From positions 1 to 36,869 of the IMG/VR virus record IMGVR_UViG_3300009593_003648: a DNA stretch of 36,869 nt. One strand, 5' to 3'. Positions 1-6,933 of the stretch are shown here, in pieces; position 1 is the first letter of the stretch; every line of letters starts with the position of its first letter. This stretch comes from a virus. A program made the translations under genes and the position numbers. The notes under the pieces were generated by a model. It did no database searches, was not told the DNA's origin, and saw only the letters and a list, made by a program, of their open reading frames with translations.

Positions 1-50
1 CAATACAATTAAAGGTTGCTATTAAGATAAATATGTCGTACAATCCGGAG

Positions 51-70
51 CGATTGTCGGCCGGCAATCG
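51..70. repeat. 20-bp near-perfect palindrome upstream of the exported protein gene
   Basis: CGATTGTCGG is followed directly by CCGGCAATCG; the arms are fully complementary if one G-U pair is allowed. No T-run follows, so it is not a convincing terminator. It lies about 40 bases before the chosen start at 108, so it could be an operator or a leader hairpin. Function is inferred only. Confidence 0.5.
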
Positions 71-107
71 CATTATCATAATAAATCGAAAGAAGGGAGA
101 TAAAAGG

Positions 108-476
108 ATGAAAATGACAAAGAAACAAATGGGCCTGGGTGTGGCAATAATTGCGGCACTTGTAATATTATGGTCTGTATTCAAACCTGCACCGGCAGAA
201 GCGGCTGACGTCGACTTCACATTTGGAGCAGAAAGAAAAGTAGAGGCTGAAACTAATGCCATGTACTTGGACTCACACGTGGATCTATGGGCAGGCATCG
301 GCGCTACATCTGGTCTGAATTATGATGTTGACGACAATATGAATGCAACATTTAATAGTTTTGAACTTGACTTTGACAAGGACATTGGCGAGAGAGCCTC
401 TGTCTATGTTAATAACGATTTTGATGTGAACTTAGATCACACTGAAACTGTTATTGGCTTTAAATTAAAATTCTAA
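108..476 (+). CDS. Small exported protein, probable outer-membrane beta-strand type
   Basis: The product is 122 residues. It begins with a basic N-terminus and a hydrophobic stretch (about residues 10-26) followed by PAPAEAAD, which reads as a signal peptide cleaved after AEA. The mature part alternates polar and hydrophobic residues and ends GFKLKF; a C-terminal phenylalanine is typical of proteins recognised by the outer-membrane BAM machinery. The reading frame is open to 33, but the ATG at 108 is preferred because AGGGAG/AAGG lies just upstream and because it gives a normal signal peptide. The function is unknown: it is too short for a porin and could be a barrel fragment or a small surface protein. 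The signal-peptide part resembles the 36-residue peptide encoded at 6934-7044. Confidence 0.6.
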   Translation: MKMTKKQMGLGVAIIAALVILWSVFKPAPAEAADVDFTFGAERKVEAETNAMYLDSHVDLWAGIGATSGLNYDVDDNMNATFNSFELDFDKDIGERASVYVNNDFDVNLDHTETVIGFKLKF

Positions 477-488
477 ATTTTAATTGAA

Positions 489-520
489 CACACAGGGTTG
501 GTTCCCGCCTGCCCTGTGTG
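489..520. terminator. Hairpin after the exported protein gene
   Basis: CACACAGGG (489-497) pairs perfectly with CCCTGTGTG (512-520) around a 14-base loop. The 9-bp stem starts 12 bases after the stop codon at 476. No T-tract follows, so termination may be weak or the hairpin may only protect the 3' end of the transcript. Confidence 0.5.
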
Positions 521-551
521 ACACACTCCCAAATTAAATTACCAAACATCA

Positions 552-579
552 TTGACAACTATTGTGCATATGCTATAAT
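552..579 (+). promoter_or_regulatory. Sigma70-type promoter for the membrane peptide and dnaK
   Basis: TTGACA (552-557), a 16-base spacer, then TATAAT (574-579) preceded by TG in extended -10 position. Expected initiation near 586 is only about three bases before the ATG at 589, giving an almost leaderless transcript. Confidence 0.8.
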
Positions 580-588
580 ATCAGTACT

Positions 589-783
589 ATGGGCAAGAAA
601 ACATATCAGTTCTATCCGGAATATCAGTTCAGTGGATGGGTGTTGAATGTTATCAGGGTGATCGTCAGCATAATAGCCTGTGTGTTGTGTTTCTTCATAA
701 TACTGCCGTTGGCTATGTTGATACTGGGCACAAGATGGATTGTGAAAAAAGTTTACCAAATGCTCTTGTATTTTAAAAAATAA
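589..783 (+). CDS. Small membrane protein upstream of dnaK
   Basis: The product is 64 residues with a long hydrophobic segment (about residues 17-50: [19 protein letters not shown] and onwards) able to form one long or two short membrane helices, followed by a basic tail ([13 protein letters not shown]). The frame could begin at a TTG at 562, but that codon lies inside the promoter at 552-579, so the ATG at 589 is chosen. It is 16 bases upstream of dnaK and probably shares its transcript. Function is not recognised; a holin-like or membrane-stress role would be speculation. Confidence 0.55.
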   Translation: MGKKTYQFYPEYQFSGWVLNVIRVIVSIIACVLCFFIILPLAMLILGTRWIVKKVYQMLLYFKK

Positions 784-799
784 TGTTTATATAGAAGTT

Positions 800-2680
800 A
801 TGACAAAGATTATAGGAATAGATTTAGGAACAACCAACTCTTGCGTTTCCGTCATGGAAGGTAGCGGAGCGAAGGTTATTGAGAACGCAGAAGGAAACAG
901 AACCACACCATCAGTAGTGGGTTTTGGAGACGAGCATCTGGTGGGGATGCCTGCCAAAAGGAACGCAGTGACCAATCCCACAAACACAATATTTGCGGCC
1001 AAGAGATTGATAGGTAGAAAATTTGACGGCGACTCTGTGCAGAAAGACATCTTGACTTCCCCTTTCAAGATAGTTAAAGCAGACAACGGAGACGCTTGGG
1101 TAGAAGCAAAAGGCGAGAAGTATTCGCCATCGCAGATATCTGCATTCGTTTTACAGAAGATGAAAGAGACAGCAGAGAAGTATCTAGGACAAGCAGTGAC
1201 CAAAGCGGTCATCACTGTGCCTGCGTATTTCAATGACTCACAGAGACAAGCAACCAAGGACGCAGGTAAGATCGCAGGACTTGAAGTTGAACGTATAGTG
1301 AACGAACCAACAGCGGCCGCTCTCGCATATGGCCTTGACAAGAAGAAGTCAGGCACAGTTGCAGTGTACGACCTAGGTGGTGGTACGTTTGATATATCCA
1401 TATTAGAAATAGGTGACGGAGTATTTGAAGTTAAGTCCACAAACGGTGACACATCATTGGGTGGTGAAGACTTTGACAATGTTATTGTTGATTACCTATT
1501 AACAGAATTCAAGAAAGACAACGGAGTCGATCTAAAATCGGACAACCTTGCTCTGCAGAGGGTCAAGGAAGCGGCGGAGAAGGCCAAGATAGAACTATCA
1601 TCTGCGGCACAGACAGAGATCAATCTACCTTTCATCACTGCTGACAAAACAGGACCAAAGCATTTGAATATCAAGATGACTAGAGCAAAACTAGAAGCAC
1701 TAGTCGAAGACCTAGTAATGAAAACACTAGCACCTTGCAAACAAGCATTGAAGGATGCCGAACTACAGGCCAGCGACATAACAGAGATAGTGCTTGTTGG
1801 TGGTATGACTCGTATGCCAAAAGTTACGGAAACAGTCAAAGAGTTCTTTGGCAAAGAACCTCACACAGGAGTTAACCCAGACGAAGTTGTAGCGATCGGA
1901 GCCGCAATACAGGCCGGAGTACTACAAGGTGACGTTAAAGATGTATTACTTTTAGATGTAACTCCTTTATCATTGGGTATTGAAACACTAGGCGGTGTCG
2001 CAACTAAACTTATTGAAAAGAACACAACCATTCCCACAAAGAAAAGCCAAGTATTCTCAACAGCAGAAGACAATCAAGCGGCAGTTACAATCAGAGTTGT
2101 ACAGGGTGAAAGAGAGATGGCGGCAGACAACAAGGCATTAGGTAACTTCAATCTAGAAGGCATCGCACCTGCTCCACGTGGAATACCTCAGATAGAGGTT
2201 GCATTTGACATAGACGCAAATGGTATTGTCAGTGTAAGTGCAAAAGACAAAGGCACAGGCAAAGAACAAAAAATTACAATACAAGCATCAGGCGGACTAT
2301 CAGATGACGAGATAGATAAGATGGTAAAAGAAGCAGAAGCAAACAAAGAAGCGGACAAACAAAAGAGAGAAGCAGTTGATGTAAAGAATCAGGGAGATAC
2401 CCTAGCACACCAATTGGACAAGCAGTTGAAAGAACACGGTGATAAACTGTCGGCAGAAGACAAAGCCAAAGTTGAAACAGATGTCAATGCCCTCAAAGAA
2501 GCATTAAAAACAACTGATACAGATGCAATCAGGAATAAGATCAAAGATCTAACAGAATCGGCTATGAAATTGGGAGAAGCAGTATACAAAGAACAGCAAG
2601 AGCAGAAGCCTGCAGAAGAAAAACCCAAGGACGATAATGTTGTAGACGCAGACTTTGAAGAAGTCAAAAAAGACAAATAA
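800..2680 (+). CDS. dnaK: Molecular chaperone DnaK (Hsp70)
   Basis: This is a full-length Hsp70 of 626 residues, close to the bacterial norm of about 640. The ATPase domain opens with the phosphate-1 motif [12 protein letters not shown] and carries the phosphate-2 motif ([12 protein letters not shown], about residues 189-200) and the adenosine motif [10 protein letters not shown]. The linker [16 protein letters not shown] and the substrate-binding domain follow, then a helical lid and an acidic end ([14 protein letters not shown]) like that of proteobacterial DnaK. It should bind and refold unfolded proteins in the cytoplasm in an ATP cycle. No DnaJ or GrpE gene is seen in the window, so it presumably uses host partners. 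The gene looks intact. Complete DnaK is rare in phages; I infer acquisition from an alphaproteobacterium-like host. No strong ribosome-binding site precedes it, so translation may depend on the upstream membrane-peptide gene. Confidence 0.97.
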   Translation: MTKIIGIDLGTTNSCVSVMEGSGAKVIENAEGNRTTPSVVGFGDEHLVGMPAKRNAVTNPTNTIFAAKRLIGRKFDGDSVQKDILTSPFKIVKADNGDAWVEAKGEKYSPSQISAFVLQKMKETAEKYLGQAVTKAVITVPAYFNDSQRQATKDAGKIAGLEVERIVNEPTAAALAYGLDKKKSGTVAVYDLGGGTFDISILEIGDGVFEVKSTNGDTSLGGEDFDNVIVDYLLTEFKKDNGVDLKSDNLALQRVKEAAEKAKIELSSAAQTEINLPFITADKTGPKHLNIKMTRAKLEALVEDLVMKTLAPCKQALKDAELQASDITEIVLVGGMTRMPKVTETVKEFFGKEPHTGVNPDEVVAIGAAIQAGVLQGDVKDVLLLDVTPLSLGIETLGGVATKLIEKNTTIPTKKSQVFSTAEDNQAAVTIRVVQGEREMAADNKALGNFNLEGIAPAPRGIPQIEVAFDIDANGIVSVSAKDKGTGKEQKITIQASGGLSDDEIDKMVKEAEANKEADKQKREAVDVKNQGDTLAHQLDKQLKEHGDKLSAEDKAKVETDVNALKEALKTTDTDAIRNKIKDLTESAMKLGEAVYKEQQEQKPAEEKPKDDNVVDADFEEVKKDK

Positions 2681-2709
2681 CACTTATCATACGAACACAT
2701 AGCACAACA

Positions 2710-2737
2710 TATAAATACAACTGTGTTTTAATAAATA
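2710..2737 (+). promoter_or_regulatory. Two T4-late-like boxes
   Basis: TATAAATA at 2710-2717 matches the T4 late-promoter consensus exactly, and a second AATAAATA box ends at 2737. Both precede the gene at 2763, which also has AAGGA at 2748-2752. Unlike most genes here, this one therefore has a real leader of roughly 20-40 bases. Confidence 0.6.
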
Positions 2738-2762
2738 CAAGCATTAAAAGGAACTAAAAACT

Positions 2763-3101
2763 ATGGCAATAGAAGTAGCAAAAACATTTACAAGACCAAA
2801 CAACTCCAAAGGTTGGTTCTCTGATACTCAAGCAGGTAAAACTGCGGCTGAATCAGTTGCAACTCACATGGCAAACACTTATCTTGACAACGGACAAATG
2901 AAAAGAAAAGTAGAATACCTAAGTGAGAATCAAATCAGAGTAACAGCACGTTGGGTTAACCAATCAGTTAAAGATGCTTACGAAAGCGATGCGGCACTAG
3001 CCGACATCAAAGCAAAAAGAATCGCTCATTGTGAAGCAAATCTAATCACAATAGCAACAGGATCAGCAACTGAAGTTAACAGTGTTAGTTTTGGTAGTTA
3101 A
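2763..3101 (+). CDS. Small soluble protein, probably made late and abundantly
   Basis: The product is 112 residues with no signal peptide or membrane segment, beginning MAIEVAKTFTRPNNSKGWFS. I do not recognise the family. The late-type boxes, a good ribosome-binding site (AAGGA, 10 bases before ATG) and an isolated position between two hairpins suggest strong late expression, which would suit a virion or abundant accessory protein. That is inference. It ends with a serine/glycine-rich tail (VSFGS). Confidence 0.6.
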   Translation: MAIEVAKTFTRPNNSKGWFSDTQAGKTAAESVATHMANTYLDNGQMKRKVEYLSENQIRVTARWVNQSVKDAYESDAALADIKAKRIAHCEANLITIATGSATEVNSVSFGS

Positions 3102-3124
3102 TACAAAATAGTATTAAAACTAAT

Positions 3125-3149
3125 ACGCAAGGATTCTAACCTTGTGCGT
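3125..3149. terminator. Hairpin after the 2763-3101 gene
   Basis: ACGCAAGG (3125-3132) pairs with CCTTGTGCGT (3140-3149) with a two-base bulge and a 7-base loop. There is no strong T-run after it. It separates the late-type gene from the promoter at 3170, so a terminator or mRNA-end hairpin is likely. Confidence 0.45.
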
Positions 3150-3169
3150 TCCTCATATCCTAAAACTAT

Positions 3170-3198
3170 TTGACCTAAACATCAAATCATTATATAAT
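3170..3198 (+). promoter_or_regulatory. Sigma70-type promoter for the structured leader
   Basis: TTGACC (3170-3175), a 17-base spacer and a perfect TATAAT (3193-3198). Initiation is expected near 3205, about 147 bases before the coding start at 3352, leaving a long untranslated leader. Confidence 0.8.
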
Positions 3199-3204
3199 AT
3201 CAAT

Positions 3205-3345
3205 GTATCCATGGTGAAAGTATAGACACCCATTGAGTCAGGCGAGAGTCAAATCAACTGGAGTTTCCTGTATGCAAGAGCAGGTGGATGCACAAAACGG
3301 TCTGAAGAACCACCCGGTGTTGTCTTCAGCAATACCGGGGATATA
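3205..3345 (+). ncRNA. Pseudoknot-capable structured 5' leader, possible riboswitch
   Basis: The leader can form a 5' hairpin (ATGGTG 3211-3216 with CACC 3227-3230 and AT 3232-3233, bulged C), a middle hairpin (CCTG 3267-3270 with CAGG 3281-3284), and an H-type pseudoknot at the 3' end. In the pseudoknot CTGAAGA (3302-3308) pairs with TCTTCAG (3323-3329), and CCCGGT (3313-3318) pairs with ACCGGG (3334-3339); the three connecting loops are four bases each. The last strand runs into GGGG (3337-3340), the only purine-rich site before the ATG at 3352, so folding would hide the ribosome-binding region. This architecture fits a cis-regulatory RNA of the translation-control type. Marine phages are known to carry leader motifs such as manA and wcaG RNAs ahead of sugar genes; I cannot confirm either from memory. 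Confidence 0.6.
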
Positions 3346-3351
3346 AAAAAT

Positions 3352-4107
3352 ATGTTTAATAATGTAAAAGGTAATTGGCCAAGCGAAAAAAGGTTCATAC
3401 TTTGTTCTTGTGACGAAAAATACTTTAAAGTTTATTTCAAAAGATTTTACGACACATTTACTGAACTATGGCAGTTGCCGGTACACATTCACATAATTGA
3501 TCCCAGCGAACAATCTCTTAAATGGTTGGAGAGCAAACAAATATCTCATACACACTGCAACACAAACGATTACAATTGGAAAGTGGCAGTAGACAAATTT
3601 CGAATAGCAACGGAAAGAACCAATGAAGATAGTGTTATAAAAAAATGGATATACGAAAGTTATACACAATGCCAACGTTTTGTTTTGTTAGGATACAATA
3701 TGAGATCCGATCAATCGATAATTGTTGCAGATGTTGATGCATATGCACAACTAGTACCGAACAGGAGATCCAGAAAAAATTTATTCAGACAAACAGCATT
3801 CTCAAAACACAGAGGCAGAATAATGGCAACGTTCTGCCATTTACATCCAAACGATTTATCTAAAATTAGAAATGTCGCTGAAGACATTGTACACACAGCA
3901 AACAACGATCATTTCCAAATTGGATTGGATCAAAAGGCATTGTTAAAAGTTTTTAATCAAGAAGCCTGGACGAAACTAGATCAAAGTTGGATTAGACACT
4001 TTGATGTTAAAGATAAAACAGACATGGATCGTCATTCACGTTGTTACATATATCATGAAAAAGGTTTACGTGGTAAAGACTTTAACGTCAAATGGACATC
4101 TTGGTAG
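3352..4107 (+). CDS. Glycosyltransferase-like protein (GT-A type) behind a structured leader
   Basis: The product is 251 residues. Features of a GT-A sugar-nucleotide-dependent transferase are visible: an N-terminal strand (KRFILCSCDEKYF) suited to nucleotide binding, a DxD-type metal motif in IIVADVDAYAQ (about residues 123-133), a later GLDQKALLKVF segment and a C-terminal HEKG, an order common in GT-A enzymes. Donor and acceptor are unknown. It stands alone between the structured leader and the clpP promoter, far from the main glycan block at 31-37 kb, and appears to be controlled separately by its leader. A degenerate, non-catalytic relative is possible. Confidence 0.5.
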   Translation: MFNNVKGNWPSEKRFILCSCDEKYFKVYFKRFYDTFTELWQLPVHIHIIDPSEQSLKWLESKQISHTHCNTNDYNWKVAVDKFRIATERTNEDSVIKKWIYESYTQCQRFVLLGYNMRSDQSIIVADVDAYAQLVPNRRSRKNLFRQTAFSKHRGRIMATFCHLHPNDLSKIRNVAEDIVHTANNDHFQIGLDQKALLKVFNQEAWTKLDQSWIRHFDVKDKTDMDRHSRCYIYHEKGLRGKDFNVKWTSW

Positions 4108-4110
4108 TGG

Positions 4111-4139
4111 TTGACATTGATAACATTTTAAAGTAATAT
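4111..4139 (+). promoter_or_regulatory. Sigma70-type promoter for clpP
   Basis: TTGACA (4111-4116), a 17-base spacer and TAATAT (4134-4139). Initiation is expected around 4146, which is the A of the clpP start codon, so the message should be leaderless. Confidence 0.75.
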
Positions 4140-4145
4140 TAATTT

Positions 4146-4745
4146 ATGAGCTCACTTGTACCAATAGTTATAGAACAGACTAGTAAAGGAGAGAGAAGTT
4201 ACGATATATTTTCTCGTTTGCTGAAAGACAGAATTATAATGCTTGAAGGACCAATCGGTGAACACACTGCATCAGTTCTTTGTGCCCAGTTATTATTTTT
4301 AGAATCACAATCTCCATCGAAAGATATTACGATATACATAAACTCTCCGGGTGGATTAGTTACAGCAGGTATGGCAATTTATGATACTATGCAATATGTT
4401 AACTGTCCTATACAGACTATTGTAACAGGACAAGCCTGCTCAATGGGATCACTACTTGCATCAGCAGGTACAAAAGGAAAAAGATTGATGCTACCTCATT
4501 CAAGACATATGATACACCAACCTTTAGGTGGTGCTCGAGGACAAGCAACCGATGTTGAGATACAAGCGAACGAACTGTTAAGATGGAAGAAAGAGCTTAC
4601 AAAAATTTACGAGAAGACAACAGGACAACCATACGATAAATTAAAAGACGATATGGAAAGAGATAAGTTTATGACTTCGGAAGAAGCAGTGGCTTACGGA
4701 CTAGCAGATAAAATTGTATCTTCGAGAGCAGAAGATAACAAGTAA
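4146..4745 (+). CDS. clpP: ATP-dependent Clp protease proteolytic subunit
   Basis: The product is 199 residues, the usual size of mature ClpP. The full Ser-His-Asp triad is present: Ser99 in [13 protein letters not shown], His124 in [10 protein letters not shown] and Asp173 in [12 protein letters not shown]. The INSPGG motif (about 65-70) that helps form the oxyanion hole is also intact. ClpP forms a double-ring barrel that degrades proteins fed to it by ClpA/ClpX-type ATPases; none is encoded in this window, so host unfoldases are the likely partners. There is no propeptide, and the expected transcript starts at the ATG itself. Together with DnaK it gives the phage two parts of a proteostasis system. 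Confidence 0.97.
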   Translation: MSSLVPIVIEQTSKGERSYDIFSRLLKDRIIMLEGPIGEHTASVLCAQLLFLESQSPSKDITIYINSPGGLVTAGMAIYDTMQYVNCPIQTIVTGQACSMGSLLASAGTKGKRLMLPHSRHMIHQPLGGARGQATDVEIQANELLRWKKELTKIYEKTTGQPYDKLKDDMERDKFMTSEEAVAYGLADKIVSSRAEDNK

Positions 4746-4746
4746 G

Positions 4747-4920
4747 ATGTTTAAAAAGCCTGCTAACACTAAAGTATGGCGAATTTTAAAAAATAATACA
4801 ATAGATCCTGCTAAACATTTAGAAAATTTTGTAAATAAAATCTATAAAGAAGATTGGATAACTGGATATAGAAGATGGCAAAAGACAAACCAAAAACGAA
4901 AAAACCATACGCAAAAGTAA
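4747..4920 (+). CDS. Small basic protein between clpP and bL33-like gene
   Basis: The product is 57 residues, rich in lysine and asparagine. The ATG at 4747 is one base after the clpP stop, which fits translational coupling. Its 3' part overlaps the bL33-like gene by 46 bases in another frame. No domain is recognised and it is moderately likely to be a real gene. Confidence 0.5.
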   Translation: MFKKPANTKVWRILKNNTIDPAKHLENFVNKIYKEDWITGYRRWQKTNQKRKNHTQK

Positions 4921-5090
4921 GATTGGTTCCTGAAGATTCAAAAATGAAGGACCATGGCTTTTATTACTATGCTATGAAACCCACTAAAGGTGAAAAGAAA
5001 AACCAAAAACTCAGGGTTAGAAAATACGACCCAATCACTAGAAAGCATATATGGTGGGTAGAAAAAAAATTACCACCACACTCTAAATAA
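4875..5090 (+). CDS. rpmG: Large-subunit ribosomal protein bL33-like
   Basis: The product is 71 residues. The segment from KVRLVPED through HGFYYYAMKP to the diagnostic RKYDPITRKHIWWVEKKL follows the bL33 pattern (beta strand, FY turn, KYDP-x-x-RKH-x-x-x-x-E-x-K). Compared with typical bL33 of about 55 residues it has a short basic N-terminal extension and a few extra residues in the first loop. It has no zinc-binding cysteines, as in the cysteine-free form. bL33 sits near the tRNA E-site of the large subunit. Phage copies of some ribosomal proteins are known; the inferred role is to replace or top up the host protein. It overlaps the upstream small ORF and probably shares the clpP transcript. 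Confidence 0.75.
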   Translation: MAKDKPKTKKPYAKVRLVPEDSKMKDHGFYYYAMKPTKGEKKNQKLRVRKYDPITRKHIWWVEKKLPPHSK

Positions 5091-5093
5091 TAG

Positions 5094-5122
5094 TTGACTA
5101 GTTCAACAATTAGCATTATTAT
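5094..5122 (+). promoter_or_regulatory. Sigma70-type promoter for the 78-residue ORF
   Basis: TTGACT (5094-5099), a 17-base spacer and TATTAT (5117-5122). Initiation at about 5129 coincides with the ATG, predicting a leaderless message. An overlapping TATAAT at 5123-5128 lacks a well-placed -35. Confidence 0.65.
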
Positions 5123-5128
5123 TATAAT

Positions 5129-5365
5129 ATGTCAGAATCAAAAAGAACATACGACGATCATAAAGAACACGGCAACGATATGACCTACGAAAACGAAGGG
5201 TCACGTGATCTTTCACCAATGGTACAAATCTCTTTGAAAGAATACGACAAGTTAAAAGACAGAGCAAAATATATCACAGATAAAGATATGATTGCTTGTA
5301 TAGATAAAATTGAAGAACTTGTTAGAGCATTGAGAAAACACATCGTTAGAACAGATCTAGATTAA
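5129..5365 (+). CDS. Small charged soluble protein
   Basis: The product is 78 residues: a polar N-terminal third, then VQISLKEYDKLKDRA, and a predicted helical, coiled-coil-like C-terminal half (CIDKIEELVRALRKHIV). No family is recognised. The helix suggests oligomerisation or protein binding. The gene has its own promoter and is followed by another small ORF. An internal ATG at 5180 is an alternative start. Confidence 0.6.
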   Translation: MSESKRTYDDHKEHGNDMTYENEGSRDLSPMVQISLKEYDKLKDRAKYITDKDMIACIDKIEELVRALRKHIVRTDLD

Positions 5366-5445
5366 TATCTACGCATATTATTTTGAATGTAAGAATTCTA
5401 AATAATTGTGTGTACACTCTTGAAAAACGAAAACTAATTTATATC

Positions 5446-5661
5446 ATGACTCGTAAAATGGTCTGGAGGCATACTCATTGTCTCACTCCAGGACCTGGCA
5501 CACCTTTATGGTTTGACCCAACCTGGGTAATTGATAAATGTGAATTATGCAGTATGGATATCGATAGCCAAGACTGGTTCAATAATTGTTCTTACAATCA
5601 ATCACAAAAAAGATTATTCGATAATATTGATCTCGACAGGAAGTACTGGCACCGCCATTAA
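5446..5661 (+). CDS. Small protein with a CxxC motif
   Basis: The product is 71 residues from the ATG at 5446 (a second ATG is at 5458). It is rich in tryptophan, histidine and cysteine, with CELC and further cysteines and histidines that could bind a metal. TTGAAA (5420-5425) and TATCAT (5442-5447) form a possible promoter that would favour the 5458 start. The last 48 bases overlap the convergent lipoprotein gene. Function is unknown. Confidence 0.45.
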   Translation: MTRKMVWRHTHCLTPGPGTPLWFDPTWVIDKCELCSMDIDSQDWFNNCSYNQSQKRLFDNIDLDRKYWHRH

Positions 5662-5799
5662 TACTTTACGTTCTTCAGGATAAGTTATTGCTGTAGGCAT
5701 TACAAACGTTTGATTGGTTGTAGCACAACCAGACAAAACTACCAAACATAGATACCCAAATATATAGCAACGCCAATTATAATTAACCATGTTAACCAT
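5614..5799 (-). CDS. Small lipoprotein, possible outer spanin
   Basis: The product is 61 residues with a hydrophobic N-terminus and a clear lipobox (LSGC, Cys about residue 25), so the mature lipid-anchored part is only some 37 residues. Size and proline content resemble outer-spanin (Rz1-type) lipoproteins of phage lysis systems. The membrane/coiled-coil protein at 6017-6460, two genes upstream, would be a candidate inner partner. That pairing is inference. The gene overlaps the convergent ORF at 5446-5661. Confidence 0.55.
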   Translation of the reverse strand: MVNMVNYNWRCYIFGYLCLVVLSGCATTNQTFVMPTAITYPEERKVLMAVPVLPVEINIIE

Positions 5800-5806
5800 T
5801 GACTCA

Positions 5807-6016
5807 TTAATCTAATATTATTGCTTTAATTGATTTTTGCCCCATGTAAATTTCTGTTTTGCCTTTGCCTTTCCAACATTGATATTTTACACTTTCGCTA
5901 TACTGTCTCTCGGCTTGTCTTTTACCTCTAAGGCATTTGGCCATGTTCTCTTGAATTCTATGTTCTTTGATTTCACCATTAACGAACATTAACAAGGCAA
6001 CAACTGTTTCAATCAT
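5807..6016 (-). CDS. Small protein with N-terminal hydrophobic segment
   Basis: The product is 69 residues. It starts MIETVVALLMFVNGEIKEHR, a short hydrophobic helix or signal, followed by a basic domain with two cysteines (KCLRGKR and YQCWKGK) that could form a disulfide if exported. The start directly follows the stop of the upstream gene (TAAATG), so translation is probably coupled. Function is not recognised. Confidence 0.6.
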   Translation of the reverse strand: MIETVVALLMFVNGEIKEHRIQENMAKCLRGKRQAERQYSESVKYQCWKGKGKTEIYMGQKSIKAIILD

Positions 6017-6460
6017 TTAGTGTGTTCCGTTTCCGTTTTTGTAAACTATTTCTCTGTCAGCGTCTTTCAACTTCTCAATATGTGTTTGAGCTTTTTCCAT
6101 CTGTTCCTTTAGGAACTCAATGTTTACTTTATTGTTAGCCATGTCATCTAGATGCTTCTGCATTCTATCCACAGTTTTGTAAAGGTCTTCAATCAACATG
6201 AATTGTTCTATGTCCTGTGAACTTTGACCTAACTCACCTCTTGGATATTTGATCCTAAATTCTGTATTCTGTTTGACTTCGTTGTGTAGTCTTTCGTCCT
6301 CGGCACTCATGTCTTTCTCAATTAAGACTGTATTTGTTTCTAACTTGTTGAGTCTTTCTATTACACCAAAATATGCCCACACTCCAACTGCTACTGCGGC
6401 CACGATGGACAACAGATTCCGCATTGGCATTGATATTGCTGTTGAATCGCTGATTTTCAT
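6017..6460 (-). CDS. Membrane-anchored coiled-coil protein
   Basis: The product is 147 residues. A single membrane helix (about residues 14-33, LLSIVAAVAVGVWAYFGVI) follows a short N-terminus, and most of the remainder is predicted helix with heptad-like repeats (RLNKLETNTVLIEKD and later EFLKEQMEKAQTHIEKLKD). An anchored, elongated periplasmic coil fits an inner-spanin-like or membrane-tethering protein. A TAAATA box (6474-6469) lies eight bases before the ATG, suggesting late expression with a very short leader. It heads a three-gene run ending in the lipoprotein at 5614. Confidence 0.6.
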   Translation of the reverse strand: MKISDSTAISMPMRNLLSIVAAVAVGVWAYFGVIERLNKLETNTVLIEKDMSAEDERLHNEVKQNTEFRIKYPRGELGQSSQDIEQFMLIEDLYKTVDRMQKHLDDMANNKVNIEFLKEQMEKAQTHIEKLKDADREIVYKNGNGTH

Positions 6461-6483
6461 TATAATAGTATTTATTAGATATG

Positions 6484-6630
6484 CTATTTGCTTTTTCGTG
6501 TAGTCACACGTTTTTTAAGCACGTACTTCTTTCCTTTAATACGATACACTTTTCGGCTCTTTTTAACGGGCTGATCATCAAGGATATCCTCGTACCCTAG
6601 GAGACAAACCTTTTTAATCCAGTTCCACAT
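6484..6630 (-). CDS. 48-residue basic peptide
   Basis: The ORF begins MWNWIKKVCLLGYEDILDD and ends in a strongly basic tail (VLKKRVTTRKSK). AGGGGG sits a few bases before the ATG as a ribosome-binding site. It is the last of a string of tiny minus-strand ORFs. The mix of an amphipathic N-terminus and a basic end would suit membrane or nucleic-acid contact; no family is recognised. Confidence 0.5.
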   Translation of the reverse strand: MWNWIKKVCLLGYEDILDDQPVKKSRKVYRIKGKKYVLKKRVTTRKSK

Positions 6631-6653
6631 AGTAGAACCCCCTACTTAAAATG

Positions 6654-6809
6654 TTACTTTTTAAATGGATTTAAACTTTTAATACCTTTAGTCGCACCTT
6701 TTGTTGTTGACTTAACACCGTCACCTACTTTTTTAGTAAGGTCCTTTGCTTTACCAACAACATCAGGCATTTTAACTTTGGGTAATTTTATTTTTGGTAG
6801 TTTAAACAT
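6654..6809 (-). CDS. 51-residue lysine-rich peptide
   Basis: The peptide is built largely from alternating lysine and small hydrophobic residues, with a repeated pattern at the start (LPKIKLPKVKMPDVV) and KKVGDGVKSTTKGATKGIK later. Its ATG overlaps the stop of the upstream gene (TAATG), showing tight coupling. It is likely to be an amphipathic or nucleic-acid-contacting peptide, but the function is unknown. Confidence 0.55.
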   Translation of the reverse strand: MFKLPKIKLPKVKMPDVVGKAKDLTKKVGDGVKSTTKGATKGIKSLNPFKK

Positions 6810-6919
6810 TACTTCTTCCACCACATTAGTTTCTTACTCATTGCACCTAGGTCTTCGAATTTTTCATTCACATACCAACCTGCAACAAAACCAATGATAA
6901 AGGCTATTGTTAAAAACAT
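6809..6919 (-). CDS. 36-residue single-pass membrane peptide
   Basis: The peptide consists of a hydrophobic helix (FLTIAFIIGFVAGWYV) and a short charged tail ending MWWKK. The frame extends further upstream to 7015, but the ATG at 6919 is preferred because AAGGAGAGG lies directly before it. It is translationally coupled to the next ORF through a one-base overlap. Function is unknown. Confidence 0.6.
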   Translation of the reverse strand: MFLTIAFIIGFVAGWYVNEKFEDLGAMSKKLMWWKK

Positions 6920-6933
6920 ATTACCTCTCCTTA

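Noticed and set aside
33-107. Longer N-terminus for the first exported protein
   Set aside because: It would put 25 residues and the palindrome at 51-70 before a normal signal peptide, and a ribosome-binding site precedes the ATG at 108.
787-2700. Minus-strand ORFs of 70-230 residues antisense to dnaK
   Set aside because: They mirror the codon structure of dnaK, are rich in Ser/Pro/Leu without domain motifs, and dnaK itself is certain.
3205-3345. tmRNA or group I intron at the structured leader
   Set aside because: There is no alanine-tRNA-like domain, tag reading frame or intron core, and the element lies between a promoter and a start codon.
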